A stretch of DNA of 64,000 nt, taken from assembly GCF_037392515.1 (NCBI RefSeq), contig NC_090285.1, positions 6,513,501 to 6,577,500 of the forward strand, read 5' to 3'. Numbering within the stretch: the stretch's first letter is position 1; every line of letters begins with the position of its first letter. The notes below the pieces were generated by a model. The model saw nothing but the letters and a program-made list of their open reading frames with translations. It was not told where the DNA came from and did not search any database. The translations under genes and the position numbers were made by a program. The DNA comes from Haliotis asinina (Eukaryota > Mollusca > Gastropoda > Lepetellida > Haliotidae). Positions 21,701 through 32,269 of the stretch are shown here, in pieces.

Positions 21701-24700
21701 TAGGCAAAACTTTTATTCATGATTTGAAATATTAGTCGTATTTCAATTTGCTGATTCAATGAGTAAAATAATCAGTGAGAATACTAAATGAAATCATATT
21801 AAAATATAATTGTTGTCACCCTAAGAGTGATACGGGCAGAAGTCTTTACCCTTTTTGATTATAGTTGAATCTCAGTTTGATAGAAATTATGTGACAAATT
21901 TATCCATCTTAGTGCATTTGATAGATGTTATAATAGATCCTTAATTTGCACAAGTAGATATGGATTGTTGCATAAGTTTTCAGTTTTTGTTTGGGGCTTT
22001 TACTAAGATTACTTACAGATGTTAAGATCCTAAAGTTGGACATTGAGTATACAGTATATGGTGTTTGAGTGTGTCTATACTTGACATGGTATATTTGCCC
22101 ATATATGAAACATCTTATTTTGTTGTAATGAATTGCATTTTCAGACCAGCACCACTGAGAAATCATCAGCACAAGGATCGGCAAAGAGAAAATTTGATCG
22201 AATAAATCGACTTCGAGATCTGGAACTCAAAATGGTTTGTTTCTTTTCTTAGCTTTTAGTACATTTGTAAGATCACATGATATTTTATTGTTTAAACAAA
22301 CTTTTCAATCTATAACAATGTTGGAAGTTCATCTCTTGATATTTTATATTGACAGTAAAGTATATCATTATATTATGATTTTGTATTTTGAATCATGCCA
22401 CTATCGAAAAATAGTACAATTACAATAGCACAAAAGATGTCACCACCTTGAGTTTGTGAGATATGTTAGCAGTTACATGAACTCATCAGTCCCTCCTGGA
22501 TTCCATGGCAAATGTTTAAGAATTCCACAGCAAATTTAAGCAAATTCTGCACCCAATTTTTCAATATCCTGCAAAACATTCTGCGGTTAAAACATTTAGA
22601 AAATACAACAAAAACATTATACAGATCATCATTGTTTAATTCTCAAACACAGATATAAAGTTAAGTCGACAGTACACATCACATCTTGAGTAAGTTTGAT
22701 GACAAGTACCCACACCTTTTTCTGTGTTTGAGAATTAAACACTCACTGAAAGTTATTTCTCTCCTCTCAATCGTAACTTTGATGCAGATGAACAACTTCC
22801 TGTTTCATACAAACATTTTTATACCTAAAAGGAATCTGAAATAATTTCAATTTTCAAAATGATCGATTTTGAGAATGTAAATGAAGGGTCAAATTCATCT
22901 AATAGTATTTGAAAGATGCCTAAAACTTGCTTTATTAATAAAGTATCTTTAATCATGTTTATTTTGAAACTGTTGTCACAATAAATATGTAAGTCCTTTT
23001 TATATGTAACTAGTCCTACTTTTGACAGTAAATCTACTTCTCGTTTCGGCTGAGTCAGTTTTCACTCAGTTTTTAAAATAAGCAAATTCCGCGGCAGAAA
23101 AATGGCAAATTCTGCACAGATTCTGCACAAAAATGTGTTTTCTGTAGTGATCAGACGTTTTCTGCATGACAGGGTAAATTTTTTGTAACCGCGGAATTGA
23201 GGAATCCAGGAGGGACTGACTCATTGACATTTTCAGTTTGCTTTCAGTATTGAAGGGAACTCTTAAAACAGTAGACACAGGAAAGATAGCATGCCTATGT
23301 TCCACTTAGGTCACATAGAATAAAGAATTTAAGGCACTGGGTGGAATGGGCCTTTTTTGACGACCCGTTAGATAGTACTAAGCATACATCAAATATTTTG
23401 TATATTTTTATAACAAGTATCCCCACGCTACACCAGGCAACACTATCATTTCTTGAAAGGACCACTGGAATTGGTGGTCCACTAAACCCCTCATTTTGTA
23501 GAGCTAGAGTAGATACCCTAGACACAACAAATATTTTGCCATACCACCCACCTGTTCGACCAACCCTGTTAAGGATTTACATGCTAAGAATAGGATAAAC
23601 TGGTGATGGTGGAAATTAGTAAACCTGGAACTGCACTTTCCCTGCTGACTGATCTCATGAATTGGCCAGAAGTAGACAAACATGCTGATCAGTGGCAACA
23701 GTCTATTACCATTTAACAACCTCCATGCTGTAGTGGGTAGAGGAGATAGAGCAGTAGGCCACATGTTTGATGCCCTGACACATCATAACAGGAGGTGTTA
23801 AAATATGGTACTTGTTGGTCTGTGTCTACATGGGATACTCAGCATAACTGCAGCATCTCAGTAAGCTAGTACTGTAAATGCAGCATAAGTGTGGGCTAGT
23901 ACAAGCAACCACACATACCCATGCATGCACGTCGTCATAAAAAGAAAATGTTCTCCAGTACTCCACCTATCACCATTCACAAGGGCAGAGTAGAGAGTCA
24001 GGGTATCAAAAGCTGGCAAAGCTTAGCATATTTTACAATTGGTGATTGGAAAATAACTTGATTCAAATAAATAAATCTTCCTGATGTGTATGTAAGAACA
24101 ATTATGTTGTTGACATATGTCACCACATTTGTCAATGTTTACCTGATACAGAATGAAGCCAGAAAGTTGAATCACCGGGAGGTTGTAGCTGAGGATGAAA
24201 GAAAGAAACGCCCCAAAAATTTTGAGGCCAAGAAGATGAGGACAGAATGGGAGGAGGAAGTGGAGAAAAAGAAGAAGGTAACAGCTTTGCACTAACCTGC
24301 AGAACAAAGATCAGTTTAGAGAGTAAGAGTTGTGTCCCTTAGTTAAATCATTCATGCCAATGCCCAGTGCTACTCAGTGGTGTCCCTTGCCCTCGTCTGC
24401 TTCTTGTGAAATTAAAATTGCAACAAAACCTGAATTGTGTTGAAAGAGATAATGTCTAAATACAGTTCCAGGTGTTACAATTATTGGAGAAGATATAACA
24501 GTAGCTCAGCAGTTATCAAAGGAAATTTGGTTTTAAAGTCTGAATAATAACAACAAACATGCATCACCTCCAAAAGCCTGAAATAGATAACATGTAATAT
24601 CAGCCAAATTGCGAGTGGGAAAGGTGACTAAATGACTAGTGCCAAGTTGTATGACTGTTGTAATGAAAGCTTGTTTGAGTCACTAGGAGGGGATGTTACA

Positions 24701-27521
24701 TATTTCTGTGTCACTATGCAGGAGTGTGAGGAACGAGGAGAGGTATATGACAGAGTCAAGTTGCTGGATGTCGGTGCGGATGAAGCCGAGAGGTGGGAGA
24801 GGAAGAAGAAGAAGAAGAACCCTGATACAGGATTCGCAGGTACGACTCCCACTCAGATTCTCTGTTGTCTACCACTTTGTTTGCTACAATGATTAATCAA
24901 GTGGATTATAATGTAGTCCTTGTAACTCCTATCAAGACCCCAGGTTCCCCCACCAGCAGCCATCCTCAGGAACTGGAATAACTGATCATTGCTTCAACTT
25001 TATGTTCAAGATTTATTTACCTTAAAATGTATTATGAGATATAGTCCAATAGGACAGTTTGTGTTTACAATTACAGGGGTTCAAAAATCCTATTGTCCAA
25101 CGCCTGGGACAAGTCTGTTTTCATTTCGGGCAATCAAATAATGGTATCTTACTTGTACATGGACGACTAGATAATTTCCACTTATGGTTTCAGCCTGCAA
25201 ATAATTTCATTTCCTATCTGCTCATAATGTAGCTATTACATTTCACAATAATAGTAATTTAGAGCCATCACTCTTTGAAATTTATCACTCTTCGATAAAT
25301 AGTCCAGTAAACATTAACATCAAACAATGTGTCATAAAATCAGGGCAAATGGAAAATTACTCAGGACAAGTTACTTTTTAGTAGGCACTTGCTCTGTGGC
25401 AAGTGGCTTTCAAAAAAAATTTGAACCCCTGAATTAGCATGCTATACACAAGTAGGAAACTTCATTTCAAACTTATCTTGACATTATTGTTGCTTTCTAG
25501 ACTATGAGCAGGCCACATTCCGCCAGTACCAGACCCTTACTAAACAGATTAAGCCCAACATGCAGGAGGTCGACAGACAGAAGGACAAGCTGTGAGTACC
25601 CTCCACTTACTAGTATATTGTGATTAAAGAGGCACCTTTCTGTCCTCAACAAGCAAGACCTTACATTGTAAATCATTCCATAGACTAGGAGCACATAATT
25701 GCTGTCTTTAAGCAGTGATTGACAAATATCTGGGAAAAAGATCAGCGTGTCTGCCACATTTTCTCACTCTGCACCCCCTCTATATTGATTTTTTTGTCAC
25801 AGGTGTTTTTGAAAGAGTTAACAAGTTCTATTCATGTTCAGTTTGACATGTAAATGTTTTGTTCCATGTCTGTTTTTTTTTCAAAAGTGGTGATGATTTC
25901 AGCAGTTATTGTGGACTTCTAATGGTTGTGCACTAACATCTGCTTCTCTACACAGTGGTGATGACTTCTATGCTACCTCCAACACGCTGGGCCTCCATCA
26001 GCAGAAGGACACCAAGGAGGCCGTGGACCGCATGGTTGAGGACCTGGAGAAACAGTCAGTATACTCTTGCTTCCTTATAAACTGTCCTTACACAGCCCCT
26101 TGGGATTCCTTGTTAATAGAAAACGACCCAAGTAGCATATTGTTTACAGGTTGGGTGATAGATCATTATGTCAGTTATTGCATTTTCTAGTCCAGAGCAG
26201 AGTGTTTACATTGCAATGCCCAATGGCTTGAATACTGCCACATGTGACATTACACTGTATGTTGCAAAGAGAACTAATAAACTATATTTGTGTTTTCCCA
26301 TTGTGGTACTGTCAGGAGGAATACTTACCAGGGCCAAGATTTGCAAGGCTCTCTTAGACATTACATAGTCGAAAATTAATGTTAATGTATGACATTTTCA
26401 ACCATCTTAACACCAGGACAGTCTAAGTAAACTTAGTCTCAGTGTATTTCGTTACACTCCACCACTGAGTGTAACAAAACCTAGTAGAAGGTCGCGTCAG
26501 GTAACCTTTGAGCGACCAATGACCGTCCAATCAAACGCGGGACGGTTAAATAGATTTAACCATTCAGACAACGGCTACTATTTACGGATCGGAGGGACTT
26601 TCAAAATATTCAGGTCACTGACACAGATCTCTCCACAAACAAAACTCTGCATATGACACAGTTATTTGACCTGCAGTATGTACGCTTTGGGGTTTCTGTT
26701 GACATGATTACCATTAGCTAATATTTCCGCAAGATGGCATCCTTGAATATTGCCCAAAACACCATTTTCAGCGACTGTTTACTCACTGTTGTTATGGTTG
26801 TACGTACACCATGTGCATCACTCGGAAGCAAGCGTATGCTATATAGCATTCCGAATTGTTCGGGTACGAACCATTTCAAGATAAGAACTTCAAAAGGTAT
26901 GTGTGAATGTCCACTTTCGCGATTTGGTAAGCTGTGTTCTGATTGGTCAATCTCAAAGGTTACCTGCTGCGACCTCCCATAAGGTTTTGTTAGACTCAGT
27001 AGTGGAGTGTAACAAAAAGTACTGAGGGTAAGTTTACTTAGACCGAACACCAGGAGAGCTTCGAAAATCTAGGTCCAGTACACCATAATTGGCTGGTTTA
27101 GAAAGAACAGTTAGAATTCAGTGAACCAAAAAGGGAAAAATAGCTGTCATAATCCTCACAAAGATGAAACCTGAATTTTGTATGTGTACCTGAGCCTGGA
27201 GTGTGTGTTGTCATCTGAATTGCATAAATTCTTGTCTATGTTTTTAAGACTAAAATGGACTGTAAATGGTGCTAAGAGCCAAGTTTTGTCAAGTCTGATC
27301 CTTTTAGTGCATGCACACAAGGACGTGTCAGTGTAATTTGCTCCTATTCCTTCAGGATTGAGAAGAGATCTAAGTACAGCCGCAGACGGACATTTGATGA
27401 AGATGCAGACATTGATTACATCAATGAGAGGAACATGAAGTTCAACAAGAAACTGGAACGTTTTTATGGACAGTACACAGCAGAGATTAAACAGAACTTG
27501 GAGAGAGGCACAGCAGTGTGA
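18741..27521 (+). CDS. SYF2: Pre-mRNA splicing factor SYF2, complete, 7 coding exons (232 aa)
   Basis: Coding exons are 18741-18749, 22145-22234, 24152-24277, 24722-24839, 25501-25591, 25956-26054 and 27356-27521 (TGA at 27519-27521). All introns are GT-AG and all phases agree, totalling 699 bases. SYF2 is a small, highly charged helical protein of the Prp19/Syf1 part of the spliceosome that contacts the activated core and the U2/U6 region. Diagnostic segments are [12 protein letters not shown] (32-43), [41 protein letters not shown] and the C-terminal block [17 protein letters not shown] to QNLERGTAV. The length fits animal homologues (about 240 aa). The first coding exon is only nine bases (Met-Ala-Ser); it joins in frame with exon 2 and sits after a plausible leader, but is the least certain part. 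Transposon remnants fill introns 1, 2, 4 and 6. Confidence 0.95.
19260..21248. mobile_element. 1989-bp TTAA-flanked inverted-repeat element, non-coding
   Basis: TTAA lies on both sides (19256-19259 and 21249-21252). The ends are inverted repeats beginning AGGGGCACTGATG(C/T)GGAGC (19260-19278; complement 21230-21248). No long frame is seen inside. TTAA duplications are typical of piggyBac and Kolobok-type elements; the end sequence does not settle which. It lies in SYF2 intron 1. Confidence 0.78.
22487..23218. mobile_element. 732-bp inverted-repeat element with 6-bp target duplication
   Basis: Terminal repeats CAGTCCCTCCTGGATTCC and its complement (23201-23218) are bounded by ACTCAT on both sides (22481-22486 and 23219-23224). 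An internal hairpin pairs ttgtttaattctcaaacacag (about 22632) with its complement (about 22722). Near both ends there are repeated caaattc(t/c)gc motifs. No coding frame. It lies in SYF2 intron 2. Confidence 0.8.
25074..25431. mobile_element. 358-bp CAGGGGTTC inverted-repeat element
   Basis: Ends are CAGGGGTTCAAA and TTTGAACCCCTG, with AATTA on both sides (25069-25073 and 25432-25436). The end sequence is hAT-like but the visible duplication is five bases, not eight. Non-coding; it lies in SYF2 intron 4. Confidence 0.68.
26419..27045. mobile_element. Non-autonomous TIR element, copy 2 (627 bp) with 10-bp target duplication
   Basis: Near-identical to 11412-11999. Terminal inverted repeats extend about 110 bp. 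AACACCAGGA flanks it on both sides (26409-26418 and 27046-27055). A 9-10-bp duplication with long inverted repeats is a Mutator-superfamily hallmark. No transposase frame. It lies in SYF2 intron 6, 310 bp upstream of the last coding exon. Confidence 0.88.
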
Positions 27522-28605
27522 GCCTGACCTGTTGATGCTCAGTGTAAATAGTCTTTTTCAACAACTCTTGAAACAGGAAACAGCTTATAGGGATTGGAAA
27601 ACTCTACCACCTCGGCAGACTTAATTAGTGCGCATGAAGAAATCTGTCTCTGATAAATACCTGTAGTTACCACAGAGAAACTGTCTTTGGTTTTCCTGAG
27701 GCAGTTTGTCTGTAGCTGATGTCTCCATGCTTTGACTGCTAGTTTTTTAGTGCATCATAACCCGTTGATCTAAGGTACCAAGCCAACAAGGACAAATCTG
27801 ATACCATCCTGATCATGAGCCTATATTTGTCAACATTAAGCTCTTGCTCAGGAGCTTCACAAAAGTGGTTTCTGACTCTAGCCAGGATATAATTAAAATA
27901 ATGTTTGAAGTGGTGTTAAACTCACTGAATGATCCAGAAACACCAAGAGGCATTATGTGGTCATATTGCCAGTTGTAGCTGGAAAGGCCTTGTATCCTTA
28001 TATTTGTATAATAACAATTGACCAATATATTTTTGGGGTGTAGTTATCATGTTGTAATAGTTTTCATGAATGTAAAGTGTGTGTGGTCACTAAGAATGTA
28101 AGGTACTCTCATGCTATCTCTAAATATCATCTCGTGTATTCTTTCCAATTAATGTTCCATTTATTAAGGGATAAACGTTAAACAAATGTGCACAGTGCAA
28201 ATCCATATAGCCTTCAAACATGAAGATTCTCGGGAGCACATTTAAGCAAAGCGTGCATCTCATTCTTCATGTTTAATGTTCGATAAAGCCAATTCTTATG
28301 AAGTGAATGCTTAAAAAATGCAGTTTGTTTAATCATTAAAAAGAAAGAAATGAGCAGTATGATTCAGTCACATTGTTCAGTGCAGTAAAGGAGCGAAAGC
28401 CTCAGCCAATCTTGAAACTCTTAGCTCTCTGGTGAGATTGGTAAAAACAAAACTGTTTCATCGGGCAGTCAATGTCAGAATTTCACTTGTAGTTTATTTA
28501 TTGATAGATACAACTATCAAATTCCAACTTCAGAGGTATGAAATATTGGAAGTGTTCATTATATAGAACAGTGACAGTACTTGTCAGTGAATGTTCAGAA
28601 AATAA
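27522..28605 (+). other. Probable SYF2 3' untranslated region
   Basis: Sequence after the SYF2 stop is AT-rich and free of recognised repeats. The clearest polyadenylation hexamer is AATAAA at 28600-28605; earlier ATTAAA-like sites exist, so the true end may lie closer to the stop. Confidence 0.35.
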
Positions 28606-29420
28606 ATTTTATGTACATACTCCAAGGATGGATCTTTTCATTTTTCTGCAAACTGCAAGGATTATCTACATTATGTACACATGGAAAGAAATCTTGCAAC
28701 ACACGCAAATTGTAACCCCTATATAGCCACTTATATTCATATAATAATTATGTGTATATGAGACATGCTGTGATCAAAGATGAACATCACATGCAAAACA
28801 GGGGCATCTTCAACTGACAACTGCAGTCTGGCTTGTCATTATGGACCATGGCAAGATATATTGTTGTCATATATTCGAAAACATCAGAAATCTAATGATG
28901 TTAACATGCTTACTTCCACCACAAGTATACTCGTAGTATCAATGTCTGCCACGACGAGTTACCTTGTAGCTGATCAGTGGTGTTTCAAGACGTGTTTCCC
29001 ATGCTGGCACAATCAGCACCAGAAGCAAGTATCTCCTGGCAGTAACAAAGAATCCCAGGAGGTGTTTGCCAACAGGTGAAACTGGTTTTACAATGCCATG
29101 AGATGACTTGTAGTGGCATACTCAACTAGTATTGATACTACATGTATTCTCTTGAGAGACTGTCAGCATGTAAGGGACTGTCAGCATTGACGTTGACCAC
29201 AAGGGACAAACTCCTAGAGAGGAATAAGCCCTCAGAATCATAAGATTTCATCCATTCTTTTCATGTAGCATGTTAACAACAGAATGGCAAAAGAACAAAG
29301 TTTGTCCAACAGAATAGTCCACAATCAATAATAATGCTAGATGACCTATCACACAGCAGGATTCTCCAAGTCAAGGAGCAGATGAAGAGAGGGCCAGTGG
29401 AATGAGGCTGTACCATAACA
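28606..29420. other. Intergenic, nothing recognised
   Basis: AT-rich DNA with short open frames only. No exon, repeat family or element end was identified. Confidence 0.4.
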
Positions 29421-29429
29421 GGCAAAGCT

Positions 29430-30060
29430 ATGGCCGGTAGAGTAGGCAGCACCAGAACAGGCAAACGTACCTGTTCTGGCCCGTATAACAAAGATATGGC
29501 CAATAGAGCAGGCAAATTGATGACCAAGTAAGGATCCAGGTACAGTGCAGGCAAGAGGGTGACCAAGCAAGCATCCAGTTCCAGGGCAGGCAAAGATAGG
29601 GCCACTGTAGGCATCCAGTTCCAGGGCTGGCAACGATAGGGCCACTGTAGGCATCCAGTTCCAGGGCAGGCAAAGAAATGACCAAGCAAGCATCCAGTTC
29701 CAGAGCAGACACTCAGAAAACAAATGCACGCATCCAGTTGCAAAGAAGGCAAAGGGATGACCCAGCAAACATCCAGTTCGAGAGCAGGCAAAGAAAAGAC
29801 CAAGGAAGATCCAGTTCCAGAGCAGGCAAAGATATGGCCAAGCAAGCATCCAGTGTCATAGCATGACCAAGCAATCACAGTTTTCAGACACTCAGAAAAC
29901 CAATGCACGCATCCAGTTGCAAAGAAGGCAAAGGGATGACCCAGCAAACATCCAGTTCGAGAGCAGGCAAAGAAAAGACCAAGGAAGATCCTGTTCCAGA
30001 GCAGGAAAAGATATGGTCAAGCAAGCATCCAGTTCCAAAGCGCACAAATACATGACCAGC
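29430..30060. repeat. Minisatellite, ~40-bp unit with a higher-order duplication
   Basis: The unit gcatccagttccagggcagg ... recurs at 29571, 29611, 29651 and 29690 and in degenerate form on both sides. A block of about 110 bp starting cagacactcagaaaac at 29704 is repeated nearly exactly at 29885 (offset about 180 bp). Long frames are open on both strands because the unit lacks stop codons; this is a consequence of the repeat, not evidence of a gene. Confidence 0.82.
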
Positions 30061-30069
30061 AAGCACTGT

Positions 30070-31090
30070 TCAAAGGGATCGCATGCGTTAGCGGTTTGTT
30101 CCACAGAACGCTGTGTGGGATAAGGTTGACAGCGAGTCATGAAACCATGATCTGGTAACATGACCATGAGAGCGCATATAGAGCTATATATGCTATGAAC
30201 TATTGAGACATATTTGTACAATGGTCTAAAAATACATCGTTTTCGTAAAGTATACTTTCATCTGTAGATACACGCGAATGGTGTACGGTGTACATGTTAT
30301 ATAGAACAGACATCTAGTAATATCGAAATATTCACCTGGTAACTTATTTGCGACAATATTTCCGGGTCTGTTTAGTCTGACGTATCTTTCATTTGAGGTA
30401 CTACATGCATGTTACTTGAAGTAATAATCCTTAAAATATCGTTGGTTAAACGAATTGGAGTGATTTGAGGGCTGGGAGATTTTGCTAGTTACGTGTTTGC
30501 ATGAACAAATCCATCTACCCAGACAATACCATCTACGTGGGTAATAACAGGAATCAGGCTGGCGCTAACACGTTTCCATACATAATGTACTGATGAAGCG
30601 GTGCAAACATCGAACGATGACATGGTACGACTGAGTCATATATATTACAATACAGATCAGTGGTGCGTGGTATATAGAGAAACCATGCATCACTGTTGAG
30701 CCTGATTCAGCAAATATGCTGTTTGACAACTACCTTCGTTTTCTTTAGTCATGTGAGCATGACCGCCATTGCTACGTGTACATCGTGGTCATTGTCTTCC
30801 AAAATGGCCCGCATTTTCAGAACATAAAATTTGAATTCTAGTTATATGTTTTGAACAGACTCTGTGATATCATTGTCAGTACAAACAGAACGTTTAACCA
30901 TCTTCAGGGCACTATAGAAGAACAAGAGATGGTAAGATGGTTAAATAGTTATTATTTCATTGCTGAGATGTGTGTGATGTACTCGATACACTGACAGTGC
31001 CACAGTCAGTTCCATTAGGCTACACCGCCGTTCCAAAACATGGGTATACAGAATGTCAAGTCACAAGAAAAAAAATTCGACATTTCTCGG
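30070..31090. other. Intergenic, nothing recognised
   Basis: No exon or known repeat was identified. The left boundary of the Tc1-like remnant could lie around 31020-31090 but no terminal repeat was found. Confidence 0.35.
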
Positions 31091-31094
31091 TTCA

Positions 31095-32116
31095 GTATTG
31101 TGTATGGCCGCCCCACGCCTTCACCACTGGCAAACACCGTCTCCTCTTCGACTACCTGCTGCTTGTGAACACGTGGTTGGGGATTCTGCGCCAATGCTGT
31201 TGCAAGACAGAGCCAAGTTCCTACAAATTCTGAGGTTGGTTCCTAAGACCACGAAATCTTCTCCCAAACGCATCCCCAACGTGTTCTATTTGATTAAGGT
31301 CAGATGACCGCGATGGCCAGTCCATGACGTTGATTGCAGTTTTGAAAGGAATTACGTGTCAACATCGCGGTATGCGGCCGAGCATTATCATGCTGGAACT
31401 GTACACCTGGGCCATGTGCCGTCATGAAATGAACGAGTTCAAGGGTGAGCACCTGGTAGCGGTAAGCAGCAGCTTTGACGTTTCCACGGATGACCAGAAG
31501 TCGGGAACAGTTGTTTCCACAGAAAGCACCTCACGCCATGCAACTTCCGCCCCAGAATCTGTACATATCATTGGGAATACCGTTCCGAAGTCGTCTCCAG
31601 ACTCTATACCTGCCGTCCGCGGTACACCTGGATTTATCGCTTAAGACAACTCGATTCCAAACTCTCTGGGTCCATCGGGGGTGACGTTGGGCCCACAGCA
31701 GACGTTGACGTTGATGAAACGGCGTCAATACTGGCCAACGTCGAGAATGGAGATTGGCATCCCGCAACCGATTTCGAATGGTCTGTGAAGACAGTCCACC
31801 TCTAAACATCTCAGCCCTGGTTCATGTAGCCAGAGACCATAAAATAGATCTATTATATGGTCTCTGGTGTAGCCGGCAGAAATCTGTCATGTACGTGAGG
31901 TAGGACGATTTGACGGTCTTCTGCTCGTGACGTCACACGTGGACGACCCGACTTTGGGAGATCAGAAGTGGTGCCAGTTTGTTGCAGACGACCTCGCAAG
32001 TCATACTGGCACAGTGCGACGGCTGCATCCCATTGCTCTTGTGACGTTAATAACTGATCTCCCACTTGCAACATGCTAACGGCACGTTCACGTTGAACAT
32101 TTGACAATCGTGGCAT
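31095..32116 (-). pseudogene. Tc1-like transposase, decayed and interrupted
   Basis: Starts at the ATG at 32116 (MPRLSNVQRERAVSML), with a helix-turn-helix region ending in SGRPRVTSRAEDRQIV and RFLPAT. It resumes at about 31824 with FRGGLSSQTIRNRLRDANL and VVLSDKSR (first catalytic Asp), then FQHDNARPHTA (second Asp, about 31400). After a frameshift comes SSDLNQIEHVGDAFGR (Glu region, about 31290) and a tail like GGHTQY. A 43-bp insertion (38-bp palindrome plus 5-bp duplication) breaks the frame at 31830-31872, and at least one stop (TGA) and several frameshifts follow. It is an inactive relic. Terminal inverted repeats were not found. Confidence 0.85.
31830..31867. mobile_element. 38-bp palindromic insertion with 5-bp direct flanks
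   Basis: CCAGAGACCAT (31830-31840) pairs with ATGGTCTCTGG (31857-31867) around aaaatagatctattat, itself palindromic at its centre (atagatctat). Only one base pair of the 19 is mismatched. TGTAG occurs immediately on both sides (31825-31829 and 31868-31872). Removing the palindrome and one TGTAG puts the two halves of the transposase back in the same frame, which supports a real insertion. Confidence 0.75.
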
Positions 32117-32269
32117 TTAAAGTACCGTTAGAACTATGGTTCAATAGTGTTATCAATTCTTGAGGCCAAGGCAAACACGTGCAAATGAAGAAAACTTCGA
32201 TGCGAAGATCACGTGATCGACTGCACGTGCAAAACCTGATTTGGCACTAACGTCATTTACACGACGAAT

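Noticed and set aside
29273..29947. Minus-strand 224-codon open frame
   Set aside because: It is produced by the 40-bp minisatellite, overlaps equally open frames on both strands, and has no start context or recognisable domain.
31324..31684. Plus-strand frames of 106 and 69 codons
   Set aside because: They are antisense shadows of the decayed Tc1-like transposase.
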